A stretch of DNA of 64,000 bases from Halarcobacter mediterraneus (GCF_004116625.1 NZ_NXIE01000006.1:1-64000); one strand, 5' to 3'. Shown: positions 27,748 through 38,106, counted from the stretch's first letter. The notes: generated from the letters alone by a model not told the origin. A program made the numbers and translations.

Positions 27748-29019
27748 CTATAAATCGACATTTATTCTAAAATAATTTTGTTTTTTATTTTTTGGAGCTT
27801 TTACTCTTTCTACTAAACCAAAATCGACTAATAATTTTAAATCTCTTTGAGTAGTTCTTTGTGATACTTGAAGTCTTTGTGATAATTCTTTAGTTGTTAT
27901 AATAAAAGTATTATTTTTATTTGACAATATCTTTATAATTTTTCTTTGTCTCGGTGTTAAATCAATATTATTTTCTTTTGCAACATTTTTAATAATATCT
28001 TCTCTTAAATGAGTATTAATTCTATGTTTTAATATTGATAATCCTTCAACCATCACTTCAGATAAATAATAAAAAAAATAAGTCATATCAAAACTATTTA
28101 CATCTTGAATATTACTTCTTTCAACATCAATAAATGATTGATAATAGTCTTTTGCTTTTTTTCTATTAATTATTTCAGATAATGATATATAATAAAACAT
28201 GTCATATCCATAATACTTGAGTAAATAACTAAAAAGTATTCTCACTGTTCTACCATTTCCATCATCAAAAGGATGTATATATGCAAATAAAAAATGAAAT
28301 GCTATTGCTTTATATATTTTTTCTAAAGGCTTAGAAAACTCATCATCTTTTAAAAACTTTAGTAATTCGTTTAACATCACATTCATTTTTTGAATATCAG
28401 ATATTGGACTAAAAATAACTTTACCACTTTGATTAATTATTTCATTTGGTTCAGTTCTATACTTTCCAATGTTATAATCTTCTTCTAATGTATTTTCAAC
28501 AGTAATTTCATGAATTTTAAATATTAATTCATTTGTTATTTCTTCTTTTTGTCCTTCTAGTTCAATTAATGCCTTAAAGTTATTATAAACCATAAATTCA
28601 CTTTTGTCTTTTGGTTGAGACTTTCCATTAGCTAAGGTCTTTGCTCTTTTAATAGTACTATGTGCTCCTTCTATTGTTGAAGAGTAATAACCTTCTTCAA
28701 TTAATGTTTCTTTTAAAAGCTCTAATGAAAACTTACTTTGAAAGTTATACTCCAAACTTTTCCAAAATTCTTTTATTGTTTCAATATTTTTAGTTAGTCT
28801 GAATGTATCAGTAATGAAAAACCTTTTTTCTTGAAAAACAAATATTTCTAATTTGTTCTTAGCTCTATATTCTTTTATATCATTAACAATCGAATCAAAA
28901 TTACATCCAGTTTCAATTATTATATTTTTTCTATGTTCAATTTGAAATGAAGTGAAATAATTATCAATAGTAAGATATTTTAGCCATTCACGTTCAGTAG
29001 AAGGATAATCTTTTTTCAT
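27748..29019 (-). CDS. Fic-domain protein with N-terminal autoinhibitory motif
   Basis: 423 residues. The Fic motif HPFDDGNGRTVR is intact at 249-260, so transfer of AMP (or another nucleotide part) from a nucleotide to a protein is expected. An inhibitory motif SxxxEG lies at 113-118 (SSTIEG), placing it with intramolecularly inhibited (class II) Fic proteins. The C-terminal 70 residues form a helix-turn-helix (LTPRQRKIIKIL; TTKELSQRLQVSQRTTQRDL), a common Fic-HTH arrangement. No separate antitoxin gene is adjacent. The target protein is unknown. Confidence 0.9.
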   Translation of the reverse strand: MKKDYPSTEREWLKYLTIDNYFTSFQIEHRKNIIIETGCNFDSIVNDIKEYRAKNKLEIFVFQEKRFFITDTFRLTKNIETIKEFWKSLEYNFQSKFSLELLKETLIEEGYYSSTIEGAHSTIKRAKTLANGKSQPKDKSEFMVYNNFKALIELEGQKEEITNELIFKIHEITVENTLEEDYNIGKYRTEPNEIINQSGKVIFSPISDIQKMNVMLNELLKFLKDDEFSKPLEKIYKAIAFHFLFAYIHPFDDGNGRTVRILFSYLLKYYGYDMFYYISLSEIINRKKAKDYYQSFIDVERSNIQDVNSFDMTYFFYYLSEVMVEGLSILKHRINTHLREDIIKNVAKENNIDLTPRQRKIIKILSNKNNTFIITTKELSQRLQVSQRTTQRDLKLLVDFGLVERVKAPKNKKQNYFRINVDL

Positions 29020-29050
29020 ATTTGTTCTTTCTCATTTTTAATAAATTATA

Positions 29051-31024
29051 TTATAATTTTTTTAATTTCTCAATCTCATCACGTAGTCTAATTGCTTCTT
29101 CAAAGTTTAAATCTTTTGCAGCTTTTTGCATTTTTTTATTTAGCTCAACTAAAATTTTCTTTCTTTCTGCTGCTGGCATTTTTTGTAACTTCTCTTTTTT
29201 CCAAGCTACATCATCATACTCTTCAAGCTTTAGATTTTCATCTATTGATCTTTTTGTTGTTGTTGGAGTTATTCCATGTTTCTTATTGAACTCTTCTTGT
29301 ATAGCTCTTCTTTCATTTGTTAAATCAATTGCATACTTCATAGAATCAGTAATTTTTTTTGCAAAAAGAATTACTTTACCATTTTGATTTCTTGCTGCCC
29401 TTCCCATAGTTTGAACAAGAGAAGTTCTACTTCTTAAAAAACCTTCCTTATCGGCATCTAAAATAGCTACAAGTGATGTTTCTGGAATATCAAGTCCCTC
29501 TCTAAGTAAGTTAATTCCTACAAGAACATCAAATTCCCCTACTCTAAGCTCTCTAATAATTTGATTTCTCTCAATTGCATCAATATCAGAGTGCATATAT
29601 TTAACTTTCATTCCTAAATCAGAATAATAAGAAGTTAATTCTTCTGCCATTTTTTTAGTTAATACTGTTACTAAAACTCTTTCATTTTTTGAAACTACTT
29701 TTTTGATTTCATCATGTAGTTTTTCTACTTGATATTCACTATCTTCTATTTGAATAATTGGATCTAAAAGCCCTGTTGGTCTAATAATCTGTTTTGCTAC
29801 AACTGCACTTTTTTCAATTTCAAGTTCAGCTGGTGTTGCAGATACAAAAAGATACGAAGGTGCTTTATTTATAAACTCATCAAATTTTAAAGGTCTATTA
29901 TCTAAAGCACTAGGCAGTCTAAATCCATAATCCACAAGTACTTCTTTTCTACTTCTATCTGCTGCATGCATTCCTCTAAACTGAGGTAAAGAAACATGAG
30001 ACTCATCTACTATAAGTAAAAAGTCTTTTCCTATTTGTTCAAAATAGTCCATCATAGAATAAGGAGTTTCTCCAGGTTTTAGTCCCGTTAAGTGACGTGC
30101 ATAGTTTTCAATCCCTTTACACATTCCTGTACCTTCAATCATCTCTAAATCAAACTCTACTCTTTGCTTTAATCTTTGATACTCTACTAACTTATCTTCT
30201 TTTGTAAAGTAATCAAGTCTTTCATCTAATTCTTCTTCTATTTGCTTTACAGCTCGTCCTAAATTTTCACTTGTTACAACAAAAGGATTAACTGAGTAAA
30301 TAATAGCTTCTTCTAGCTCTTTTGTTTTTTCATTTGTTAAATACTCATGTTTTGTGATAGATTCAACCTCATCACCAAAGAACTCAACTCTAATATACTC
30401 ATCTTCATAATAAGCAGGAAAGATATCTATTACATCTCCATTTACTCTAAAATCTGCTCTATCAAAAAAAGCATCATTTCTTTTATAACCCATTTCTACA
30501 AGTTTAAGTAAAAATTCTCTTTGTGAATATTCAAAACCAACTTCAATTCTTTGAACCATTGCTTTATATTCATTTGGATTACCTAAACCATAGTTTGCAG
30601 ATACAGATGCAATAACAATTACATCATCAAAGCTAAGTAAGGAAGCTGTAGCACTAAGTCTTAATCTTTCAAGTTCACTATTAATTGATGAATCTTTTTC
30701 AATAAAAAGATCAGTTCTTGGAATATATGCTTCTGGTTGATAATAATCATAATAAGAAATAAAATACTCCACATGATTGTTTGGGAAAAACTGTTTAAAC
30801 TCTGAATAAAGCTGTGCAGCTAATGTCTTATTATGAGTCATAATAAGAGTTGGTCTTTGAGTTTTTTCAATAACTTTAGCCATCGTATAGGTTTTACCAG
30901 AACCTGTAACACCTTCTAATGTTGTATATTTATTTCCATCTAAAATTGATTTACTTATTTTATCTATTGCAACAGGCTGATCACCTGCTGGTTTATATTC
31001 ACTGTTTACTTTAAATTTTGTCAT
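29051..31024 (-). CDS. uvrB: Excinuclease ABC subunit B
   Basis: 657 residues. UvrB is the damage-verifying helicase-like subunit of nucleotide excision repair. Walker A is [14 protein letters not shown]; the beta-hairpin segment is [45 protein letters not shown] and QTMGRAARN match helicase motifs II-VI. The C-terminal UVR domain ([18 protein letters not shown]) that binds UvrC is present. Complete and of normal length. Confidence 0.97.
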   Translation of the reverse strand: MTKFKVNSEYKPAGDQPVAIDKISKSILDGNKYTTLEGVTGSGKTYTMAKVIEKTQRPTLIMTHNKTLAAQLYSEFKQFFPNNHVEYFISYYDYYQPEAYIPRTDLFIEKDSSINSELERLRLSATASLLSFDDVIVIASVSANYGLGNPNEYKAMVQRIEVGFEYSQREFLLKLVEMGYKRNDAFFDRADFRVNGDVIDIFPAYYEDEYIRVEFFGDEVESITKHEYLTNEKTKELEEAIIYSVNPFVVTSENLGRAVKQIEEELDERLDYFTKEDKLVEYQRLKQRVEFDLEMIEGTGMCKGIENYARHLTGLKPGETPYSMMDYFEQIGKDFLLIVDESHVSLPQFRGMHAADRSRKEVLVDYGFRLPSALDNRPLKFDEFINKAPSYLFVSATPAELEIEKSAVVAKQIIRPTGLLDPIIQIEDSEYQVEKLHDEIKKVVSKNERVLVTVLTKKMAEELTSYYSDLGMKVKYMHSDIDAIERNQIIRELRVGEFDVLVGINLLREGLDIPETSLVAILDADKEGFLRSRTSLVQTMGRAARNQNGKVILFAKKITDSMKYAIDLTNERRAIQEEFNKKHGITPTTTKRSIDENLKLEEYDDVAWKKEKLQKMPAAERKKILVELNKKMQKAAKDLNFEEAIRLRDEIEKLKKL

Positions 31025-31090
31025 AAAAAATTATATCTAAGATTAAGTTATGATGTCTTTTATATTACAAATTGAAATAAAATTATATTT

Positions 31091-32635
31091 TTATTTAAGT
31101 GTTTTTAATATTGATATTAATTCATTTGAGACATTAATTAACTCTTTTGAAGCAGCTAGCGTTTCTTCTGACTCTTGTTTCGTTTTTTGTGAACTCTGTG
31201 ATACATCATTCATAGTATTTGAAATTTCTCCAATATCACTACTCGTTTTAGAAGTAATATGAGAAACATCATTTGATACACTTTCTTGCTTTTTTATTGA
31301 ATCTGAAATATAAGTTGACATTGAAGTTATTTCTTCAATAGTTTTATCAATCTTTGTAATAGATTCTAAAGAACTTTTAACTAATGATTGAATAAGCTCT
31401 ACTGCTTGAGTTATTTCTTTTGCCGCTTCATCTGATCTTGAAGCCAAACTTCTTACTTCCCCTGCAACAACAGCAAACCCCTTCCCTGCTTCTCCTGCTG
31501 TAGCAGCTTCTACAGCTGCATTTAATGATAATATATTTGTCTGAAAAGCAATTTGAGTAATTATATTAATTACTTCTCCAATTTTATCAGACTCTTCATC
31601 AAGTTTAACAATTGCTGCACTTGTACTTTTTGACTGTTCTTGTGCTTCAAGAGCAATCGTTTTCCCTTTTGAAGAAGATTCAGAAATACTTTTTATTGAA
31701 GATAACATATCTTCAACTTTTTGATGAATATTAACAATAGAATTATTCACTTCCGAAATAGAAGACGAAACTTCTTTTGAACCATTCATCGTAACTTTTG
31801 CCCCTTGACTCATTGAAGAAGAAGTATTTGATAAATGAGTTAAAGAGTCTGACAATTTTTCAACATTATGTTCTATTTCAAACATTTTATTTTTTCGACT
31901 TGTAATATCTGTTGCATATTTAACAACCTTAAATGGTTTTTTATCAAAATCCATAATAGGATTATAAGTTGCTTGAATCCAAACTTTTTTACCATTTTTA
32001 CCTATTCTTAAAAATTCCCCTGCTTCAAACTCTGCATTATTTAATTTTCTCCAAAACTGTTGATATTCTACAGACTCTTTATAACTATCTTCACAAAATA
32101 TACTATGATGTTTACCTACAATTTCATTTAAAGTATAACCTACTACATCTAGAAAGTTTTTATTTGCATAAAGTATTATTCCACTCATATCAAATTCAAT
32201 TACAGCTTGAGATTTACTTATAGCCTCTAATTGACCTTCATGGTCTAAATTCTGTAGTTTTTTTTCTGTAATATCTTGTGCAAATTTAATAACTTTATAA
32301 ACTTCACCTTTTTTATTTTTTACAGGAATGTATGAAGCTTGAATAAAAGTTGATTCTTTATTTTTCTTTACTCTTTTAAATTCTGATATTTGAGAGTTTC
32401 CTTTATTTAAGTCAATCCAAAAATCTTGATATTCTTTAGTTTTTATATAAGTCTCATCACAAAATATTTTATGGTTTTTCCCCACTATTTCAGATAAGGA
32501 AAAACCTAAAAGATTTAAAAAGTTATTATTTGCATGAAGTATTGTACCATCTGGTTTAAATGAAATTACTGCATAATTTTCATTTATAGCTTTTAATTGT
32601 GAAGATTCTTCTTTACCAAGTGAGAATAGTGTCAT
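31091..32635 (-). CDS. Cytosolic PAS-PAS methyl-accepting chemotaxis protein
   Basis: 514 residues without transmembrane segments. Two tandem PAS domains, about 15-125 and 135-255, are sequence-related to each other ([15 protein letters not shown] and [15 protein letters not shown]), so they probably arose by duplication. The C-terminal half is the chemoreceptor signalling coiled coil, with the conserved hairpin tip around [19 protein letters not shown] that contacts CheA and CheW. PAS receptors of this layout (Aer-like) often sense redox or flavin state; the cofactor is not identifiable. An isolated gene downstream of ppk2 in position. Confidence 0.9.
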   Translation of the reverse strand: MTLFSLGKEESSQLKAINENYAVISFKPDGTILHANNNFLNLLGFSLSEIVGKNHKIFCDETYIKTKEYQDFWIDLNKGNSQISEFKRVKKNKESTFIQASYIPVKNKKGEVYKVIKFAQDITEKKLQNLDHEGQLEAISKSQAVIEFDMSGIILYANKNFLDVVGYTLNEIVGKHHSIFCEDSYKESVEYQQFWRKLNNAEFEAGEFLRIGKNGKKVWIQATYNPIMDFDKKPFKVVKYATDITSRKNKMFEIEHNVEKLSDSLTHLSNTSSSMSQGAKVTMNGSKEVSSSISEVNNSIVNIHQKVEDMLSSIKSISESSSKGKTIALEAQEQSKSTSAAIVKLDEESDKIGEVINIITQIAFQTNILSLNAAVEAATAGEAGKGFAVVAGEVRSLASRSDEAAKEITQAVELIQSLVKSSLESITKIDKTIEEITSMSTYISDSIKKQESVSNDVSHITSKTSSDIGEISNTMNDVSQSSQKTKQESEETLAASKELINVSNELISILKTLK

Positions 32636-32714
32636 ATTAATGACCTTTTTATTTAAAAATTTAGACGAAATTGTAACATCTTTTTATTTAAATAAAAAAG
32701 AAAAAACTAACTAA

Positions 32715-33608
32715 TTATTTATTTATATTAATTTTTGAACTTTTAGCCATAATTTCTAACTCTTTTTCCGCTGTAATAACAATTTCAGGATCAACAGAAA
32801 AATCAATTCTTGAATCTCTTCTTTGATAATCAACTTTATTTAATATAGTCTTTATAGCATTATATCTTGCTACAAACTTATCATCACTTCTAATTATTGT
32901 CCAAGGAGATTTTTCTGTATTAGTTTCCTTTAACATTCTATATTTCTTTTCTGTAAACTCATTCCATCTTTCTTGCATTTGTAAATCTATTTCACTTAAT
33001 TTCCACTGTTTTAAAGGATTTTCTTCTCTTTCTTTAAATCTATTTGATTGTTCTTCCTTTGAAACTGAAAAATATATTTTAAGAAAATGTATCCCATGCT
33101 CAATTAAATCTTCTTCAAAACTTGTTACTGTGTTCATAAATGTTTCATACTGCTTATCAGTGCAAAAACCAAAAACTGGTTCTACCATAGACCTATTGTA
33201 CCAAGACCTATCAAAAATAACTATTTCACCTGCTTTAGGGAATTGTTGTACATATCTTTGGAAATACCACTGACTTCTTTCTACATCAGAAGGTTTTCCT
33301 AAAGCTACAACACGATAATGTTTTTCATTCATATATCTTGTTATTCTTCTAATTGCTCCACCTTTTCCTGAAGCATCTCTTCCTTCAACTAAAATAATCA
33401 TCTTTTCATTATGTTTTTCAAGATGATCCTGAAGCTTTATTAACTCTACTTGTAGAGTTCTTAAAGCTTCTTCTTGTGATCTATATTGATATTTTCTATG
33501 CACTTCTTTTAAAAAGTTCTCATCAGGATTTTCTTTTAATACTTTTATAAAATCTTCATATTCTAAAATATCTGATATCTCTTTGTCATATAACTTTTCT
33601 ATTTTCAT
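32715..33608 (-). CDS. ppk2: Polyphosphate kinase 2
   Basis: 297 residues, one PPK2 domain. It transfers phosphate between polyphosphate and nucleotides, mainly making NTPs. Walker A is EGRDASGKGGAIRR, and the lid and Walker B region contains GEIVIFDRSWYNRSMVEP. QRYVQQFPKAGE and FKEREENPLKQWKLS are typical of class I PPK2. The C-terminal end is Lys-rich. The next gene upstream is a PepSY-like protein. Confidence 0.94.
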   Translation of the reverse strand: MKIEKLYDKEISDILEYEDFIKVLKENPDENFLKEVHRKYQYRSQEEALRTLQVELIKLQDHLEKHNEKMIILVEGRDASGKGGAIRRITRYMNEKHYRVVALGKPSDVERSQWYFQRYVQQFPKAGEIVIFDRSWYNRSMVEPVFGFCTDKQYETFMNTVTSFEEDLIEHGIHFLKIYFSVSKEEQSNRFKEREENPLKQWKLSEIDLQMQERWNEFTEKKYRMLKETNTEKSPWTIIRSDDKFVARYNAIKTILNKVDYQRRDSRIDFSVDPEIVITAEKELEIMAKSSKININK

Positions 33609-33649
33609 CGCAACCTCAATTTATAAATTATTTATATTTTATCATTATT

Positions 33650-34108
33650 TTATTTATCACCTTCTTTGATTTTCCTTCCATCTGCTGAGACTTCTAAATC
33701 TATTTTTCTATTATTATGTGTTCCTTCAAATTCATATTGTATTACTTTCATACTTTTTGAATGACTTGCTTCTATATAAGTGGGTATAAATCCTTTATAT
33801 CTTTTTTCAATTGCAATAAGAACTGCTTTAGGAACCATATATTCTGGGAACTCTATTTCAATTTCTTCTATTTTCCCATTATCAAAAATATCAACCTCTA
33901 CACTTCTATCATCTGAAAATCTACCTTGAATTTCATAAAGTGTAGAATTTTCTTCTTTCTCTAAGTTTGCTGAAATAATAGTTGCTTTAGGGATTGTCTT
34001 TTGTACTTCTTTCATAATATTACTAGGAACTTCTTTTAAACTAATCTTTATTTCTTCTCCTGCAAAAGAATAAATAAAAAATAAAGAAAATAATAAAATC
34101 AATCTCAT
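33650..34108 (-). CDS. Secreted PepSY-like protein
   Basis: 152 residues with a signal peptide (RLILLFSLFFIYSFAGE). Two repeated units resembling the PepSY-like (DUF2874) fold follow: EVPSNIMKEVQKTIPKATI with YEIQGRFSDDRSVEVDIFDNGKI, then VPKAVLIAIEKRYKGFIPTY with QYEFEGTHNNRKIDLEVSADG. Such proteins are periplasmic, with unclear inhibitory or binding roles. It overlaps the coiled-coil gene by 4 bp and may be co-transcribed with the Na/Pi transporter gene. Confidence 0.75.
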   Translation of the reverse strand: MRLILLFSLFFIYSFAGEEIKISLKEVPSNIMKEVQKTIPKATIISANLEKEENSTLYEIQGRFSDDRSVEVDIFDNGKIEEIEIEFPEYMVPKAVLIAIEKRYKGFIPTYIEASHSKSMKVIQYEFEGTHNNRKIDLEVSADGRKIKEGDK

Positions 34109-34350
34109 TTTTTATCCTTCTCATTACTTGCAAACATTTCATTAAGTTCTTCTTTTAGAAGTTGCCAAAACCCTTGTAAATTTGCAAATCTATTATTTAT
34201 AGTACTAAAATAGTTTTCTAATAAATCAATTTGATGATGTTGTTCTTCTTCTTCAACTTTTCTTAACTGTTCTTTTAATTTTTCTAATGACTCTTCTAAA
34301 TCCTCAATTTGTTGTTCTAATAAAGTTTTTCTAGTTAATTTTGCCATCAT
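34105..34350 (-). CDS. Small coiled-coil protein
   Basis: 81 residues. The first half is a strong heptad coiled coil rich in Glu, Leu and Lys (QQIEDLEESLEKLKEQLRK), the remainder is mixed (IDLLENYFSTINNRFANLQG). No signal peptide or membrane segment. It lies 6 bp after the transporter gene and overlaps the PepSY-like gene by 4 bp, so all three are probably one transcript. Function unknown. Confidence 0.65.
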   Translation of the reverse strand: MMAKLTRKTLLEQQIEDLEESLEKLKEQLRKVEEEEQHHQIDLLENYFSTINNRFANLQGFWQLLKEELNEMFASNEKDKK

Positions 34351-34356
34351 ATACTC

Positions 34357-35505
34357 CTATGTAAATGCAATTAATAATGCAGGAAGAATAAAAAATACAG
34401 TAAGAACATAAAGTACAATATATATTTTTCTTTTTACTGCTAAAGAAGCTAAAGCTTCAGCTAATTTAATTGGTATTTCTCTTAAAAAAGGAATCCCATA
34501 TATAAATACAACACCTAAAAGATTGTAAATAAAATGAATTAACGCAATTTGTAAAGCAAAAATGGCAAGAGGACCGCCTACTGCAGTTGCTGCTAAAATT
34601 GCAGTAATTGTTGTTCCTATATTTGCACCTAAAGTAAAAGGGTAAATTTGTCGTAAAGAAAAAACTCCACTACCAGCTAAAGGAACAATTAAACTTGTTG
34701 TTGTAGAAGAAGATTGAACTAATACGGTTATTGCAGTTCCTGAAGTAATTCCAGAGATAGGACCTCTTCCTACAGCTTTATGTAAAATATCTTTTGCCTT
34801 ACCAACCATAAGAACCTTTAATAATTTTCCAATATATGTAATTACCAAAAAAATTAATGCAATTCCAAAAATTATCATTAAAACTCCAACAGTAGTACTT
34901 CCAAAACCTATACTTTGAAATATGTTTTCTATAGTTGAAGTTGCTGGTTTTACAATTGGTTTAATAAAATTAAAACCTTTTATACTCATAGAGTCTCCAC
35001 CAACTAAAAGTGAAGAAAAATATGCTCCTAGTTTTTCTAAAAAACCAAACATAATTTCTAAAGGTAAAAATATAATTACACTTAAGAGATTAAAAAAATC
35101 ATGAATTGTTGCAGCAGAAAAAGCTCTTTTAAATTCATCACTAGCTTTAACCATACCAATACTAACAATTGTATTAGTTATTGTTGTCCCTATATTTGCT
35201 CCCATTACCATAGGAATTGCCATTTCAACAGGTAATCCTCCTGCTACAAGTCCAACAATTATTGAAGTTACCGTACTTGATGATTGAATAAGTGCTGTAG
35301 CAACAACTCCAATAACTAATGCTGTTATAGGATTACTTGCAAAGGCAAATAACTCTTTTGCCTGTTCACCTGCTGCTAGTTTAAATCCACTTCCTATTGT
35401 ACTAACAGCAACTAATAAACCATAAATTAATATAGCTATAAGTATCCAATGTAACCAATTTTGTGATAAGGCTACACTATTGTTTTTTTGTAATGTTGAT
35501 TCCAA
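34357..35505 (-). CDS. Na/Pi-cotransporter family protein
   Basis: 382 residues, about eight to nine membrane segments. It has the duplicated QSSS signature of the SLC34/NptA family: ALIQSSSTVTSIIVGL in the first repeat and VLVQSSSTTTSLIVPL in the second, with GANIGTTIT twice. This points to sodium-coupled phosphate transport. It lacks the C-terminal PhoU-like domain of longer family members. The PhoR/PhoB-type regulator or site is not seen nearby. The downstream pair (coiled-coil, PepSY-like) follows closely. Confidence 0.88.
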   Translation of the reverse strand: MESTLQKNNSVALSQNWLHWILIAILIYGLLVAVSTIGSGFKLAAGEQAKELFAFASNPITALVIGVVATALIQSSSTVTSIIVGLVAGGLPVEMAIPMVMGANIGTTITNTIVSIGMVKASDEFKRAFSAATIHDFFNLLSVIIFLPLEIMFGFLEKLGAYFSSLLVGGDSMSIKGFNFIKPIVKPATSTIENIFQSIGFGSTTVGVLMIIFGIALIFLVITYIGKLLKVLMVGKAKDILHKAVGRGPISGITSGTAITVLVQSSSTTTSLIVPLAGSGVFSLRQIYPFTLGANIGTTITAILAATAVGGPLAIFALQIALIHFIYNLLGVVFIYGIPFLREIPIKLAEALASLAVKRKIYIVLYVLTVFFILPALLIAFT

Positions 35506-35590
35506 ATCCGTCCTTTATTCTAAAATAAAGTAGGATTTTAAGTTAAGTCAATTACATTTTGATAACAGTATTGATTTTTTAATTATATTT

Positions 35591-36157
35591 TTAGTAGTTT
35601 TTATAATTTGCTAGAAAATAAAAAAGTATAGAAATATCTTTATTTGACCAAATATAATTTTTACAAAGAAAATCTTTACTTTCAGTTATATCAACATAAT
35701 TTTCATACTTTTTAAAAATTCCCCTAACTAAACTTTTTATATCATTATCAGAAGAGTTCAATAAAAAAAAGTGAAAAACCTCATTTTGATTAGGAATAAA
35801 AAATTCCTCTTCATGTTTATATAACATCAATAAAAAAGAGATTTGCCAAGAGTGCCATTCTTTCTTATCAAGTTCAAAAGTATTCATTTTTTTATAATCA
35901 AATATTTTATAAGAATCAAAAACTTTTTTTGTAATATTTAATACTTCCCGTTTACTCATTTTTTCAATATTAGAAGGTACTGATATTTTTAGAGTATCTG
36001 GCATTTTTACATACATAGAACTAGAAGTTGTAGCATACCTTTTAGAAGATTTAGAACTTTCTTTTTTATTTAACATCATTATTATTACTAGTAATAAAAT
36101 TATGATTATAGCAGCAACAATACCTAATATTATTATAATAATATTTTCATTTATCAC
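35591..36157 (-). CDS. Membrane-anchored hypothetical protein
   Basis: 188 residues with one strong N-terminal helix (IIIIILGIVAAIIIILLLVIIMML), followed by a basic/Ser-rich linker and a mostly helical cytosolic domain (MSKREVLNITKKVFDSYKIF; FLLMLYKHEEEFFIPNQNE). It overlaps the LpxH-like gene by 4 bp (ATGA), so the two are coupled. No family recognised. Confidence 0.6.
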   Translation of the reverse strand: MINENIIIIILGIVAAIIIILLLVIIMMLNKKESSKSSKRYATTSSSMYVKMPDTLKISVPSNIEKMSKREVLNITKKVFDSYKIFDYKKMNTFELDKKEWHSWQISFLLMLYKHEEEFFIPNQNEVFHFFLLNSSDNDIKSLVRGIFKKYENYVDITESKDFLCKNYIWSNKDISILFYFLANYKNY

Positions 36158-36852
36158 AGTTTCTTCCCTTTAAACTCTCCATCAAAAATCATATACTCTT
36201 TATTACAACATAAAGATGGAATATTTACATAAAGTTTGTTGTTTTTGGAAAATTGTTTTCCTTGGTGAAAATGTCCTTCAATAACAATATCTGCATTTTT
36301 ATAACAATTTAATCTTTTTCTAGCAAAACTATTAAAGTCTTTCATTTCATTACAAATAGTCTTCTTTAATAAACTATTTTCAATAGCTTTGGAAATAAAA
36401 CTAAAAAAATCAATTGAATTTAGAAATAGTAAAAGTGGCTTATTTCTAATTATTTTACAATATAAATTATAATGCCATGGAGTGAAGATATCTCCATGTG
36501 ACATTGCAATTTTATTATTTTTATATTGTAAATAAATAGGTTGTTGTTCTCTTTTAACAACTAAAACTCTAGGGAAAAGAGTTTTTAAGTTATAATCATG
36601 GTTACCTTCTAAATAAATAACTTCAATGTTTTTTGATAATTCATTAATTAGATTTATTATTTTTATATTTTTTTTAATAAAATATTTACTTTCTTCAGAT
36701 ATAAAATCAAAAATATCTCCCATTAAAAAAAGTTGAGAAGGCTTAATCTTATTTTCAACTATCAAATTTAAAAAAGATAAAAGTTCAGGATTTTTATCAT
36801 TAAAATGAGAATCAGCAACAAATATTGAATTTTCTTTTATTTTTAAAAACAT
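36154..36852 (-). CDS. Calcineurin-type phosphoesterase, LpxH-like
   Basis: 232 residues. Metal-site motifs are present in order: FVADSHF, LMGDIFDFI, LEGNHDYNL, AMSHGDIFTPWHYN and EGHFHQGK. Length and pattern resemble LpxH, the UDP-2,3-diacylglucosamine diphosphatase of lipid A synthesis at the inner membrane, but the motifs are not diagnostic within the wider family. No other lpx gene is adjacent. It shares a 4-bp overlap with the downstream membrane protein gene. Confidence 0.75.
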   Translation of the reverse strand: MFLKIKENSIFVADSHFNDKNPELLSFLNLIVENKIKPSQLFLMGDIFDFISEESKYFIKKNIKIINLINELSKNIEVIYLEGNHDYNLKTLFPRVLVVKREQQPIYLQYKNNKIAMSHGDIFTPWHYNLYCKIIRNKPLLLFLNSIDFFSFISKAIENSLLKKTICNEMKDFNSFARKRLNCYKNADIVIEGHFHQGKQFSKNNKLYVNIPSLCCNKEYMIFDGEFKGKKL

Positions 36853-36889
36853 AAGTTACTTTAATATAAAGTTCTATCTAAACTTTTCA

Positions 36890-37381
36890 TTATAAATTAA
36901 GTTCTCTATATCCAACACTTAAAATTTCAAATGCTGTTTCTCCTCCTGGAAGACTTGCAGTTAACTCATCACCTTCTTCTTTTCCTAAAAGTTGCTTAGC
37001 TAAAGGAGAATTAAAAGAAATAAAACCTTTTTCTGCATTTGATTCTACACCACCAACTATAGCGTAAGTAAACTCCTCATCTGTATTTACATCTACTAAG
37101 TGAACTGTTGAACCAAAACTTACTCTATCGTGAGGTAAATTTTCTGGGTCAATAATAACAGCTTTTGAAATAACTGAGCCAAGCTCTGCAATTTGAGCAT
37201 CAATTAAAGCTAGTTTATCTTTTGCTGCATGATATTCAGCATTTTCTTTTAAATCACCTAATTGTCTAGCTTCATCTAAGGCTACTACAGTTTCTGGTCT
37301 TTCTTTATTTTTTAAAAATTCTAATTCACCTGTTATTTTTTCATAACCTACTCTTGTCATTGGCTCTTTATCCATTTGCAA
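36890..37381 (-). CDS. greA: Transcription elongation factor GreA
   Basis: 163 residues. GreA stimulates RNA cleavage in backtracked RNA polymerase. The N-terminal coiled coil carries the acidic tip region (ARQLGDLKENAEYHAAKDK), and the C-terminal globular domain has AEKGFISFNSPLAKQLLGKEEGDE. Length is typical. Divergent from the tcdA-like gene. Confidence 0.95.
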   Translation of the reverse strand: MQMDKEPMTRVGYEKITGELEFLKNKERPETVVALDEARQLGDLKENAEYHAAKDKLALIDAQIAELGSVISKAVIIDPENLPHDRVSFGSTVHLVDVNTDEEFTYAIVGGVESNAEKGFISFNSPLAKQLLGKEEGDELTASLPGGETAFEILSVGYRELNL

Positions 37382-37416
37382 GACTCCTATAATATTTTAT
37401 TTTTCTTACGTATTAA

Positions 37417-37433
37417 TTTGCTATAATAGCAAA
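37417..37433 (+). promoter_or_regulatory. Palindrome over the -10 box of the tcdA-like gene
   Basis: TTTGCTAT-A-ATAGCAAA is a perfect 8-bp inverted repeat around one base. It contains TATAAT (37422-37427), a strong -10 box, 23-34 bp before the ATG at 37456. Overlap of operator-like symmetry and -10 could be regulatory or chance in AT-rich DNA. Also near the greA start, so transcription of greA may be affected. Confidence 0.45.
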
Positions 37434-37455
37434 ATTTTAATAAAAGAGTACAGAT

Positions 37456-38106
37456 ATGCAACAATATGATAGATCAATAAAACTTTTTGGTGAAGAGAAC
37501 TTTAAAAAAATACAAAAAGCTAAAATAATACTTCTTGGGGTAGGAGGAGTTGGAAGTTTTGCTTTAGATTCTTTATATAATACAGGACTAACAAATATAA
37601 CTATAGTAGATTTTGATACTTATGAAGAATCAAATATGAATAGACAGTTAGGAAGTCATGGAAATATTGGAAAAATAAAAGTTGATGCTTTAAAAGAAAA
37701 GTACCCAAAAGTACAAGCAATTCATGTAAAAATAACACCCGAATGGATTGATAATTTTGACTTTTCATCATATGATTATATTTTAGATGCAATTGATGAT
37801 ATAAAACCAAAAGTACATTTAATTCAAAAACATTTTACAAAAATTATTAGTACTAGTGGAGGTGCCAAAAGATTTGACCCAAGTAAAATTGAGTATAAAT
37901 CAATATGGGAAACATATAATGATCCATTTATTAGAAAAGTTAGAACAGAATTAAAAAAAAGAGGTTTTAAAAAGAAGTTTAAAGTTATTTTCTCTGGAGA
38001 AAGCCCAAATTGTATTGAAAAAGGAAGTTTTGAAGCAGTTACTGGTTCATTTGGATTTATGATGGCTGCTGTTACTATAAATAAGTTACTAAAAAGAAAG
38101 CACTAA
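37456..38106 (+). CDS. ThiF/MoeB-family adenylating enzyme, TcdA-like
   Basis: 216 residues. Nucleotide motif GVGGVGSFALDSLYNTGL and catalytic region SNMNRQLGSHGNIGKIK show the E1-like adenylating fold. Together with YDYILDAIDD and STSGGAKRFDPSKI it resembles TcdA (CsdL), which cyclises threonylcarbamoyladenosine in tRNA. The CxxC zinc motif seen in MoeB/ThiF is absent, which also favours TcdA. The TcdA call over other E1-like proteins is moderate. Slightly shorter than E. coli TcdA. Confidence 0.75.
   Translation: MQQYDRSIKLFGEENFKKIQKAKIILLGVGGVGSFALDSLYNTGLTNITIVDFDTYEESNMNRQLGSHGNIGKIKVDALKEKYPKVQAIHVKITPEWIDNFDFSSYDYILDAIDDIKPKVHLIQKHFTKIISTSGGAKRFDPSKIEYKSIWETYNDPFIRKVRTELKKRGFKKKFKVIFSGESPNCIEKGSFEAVTGSFGFMMAAVTINKLLKRKH

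Noticed and set aside
29022-29387. 121-residue plus-strand ORF rich in Phe and Ser
   Set aside because: It lies wholly inside the antisense strand of uvrB and has the composition expected of the reverse of an AT-rich gene.
32681-32698. Perfect AT-only palindrome TTTTTATTTAAATAAAAA near ppk2
   Set aside because: With no G or C it is expected by chance in this AT-rich DNA; its hairpin would be weak, so I did not call a terminator.
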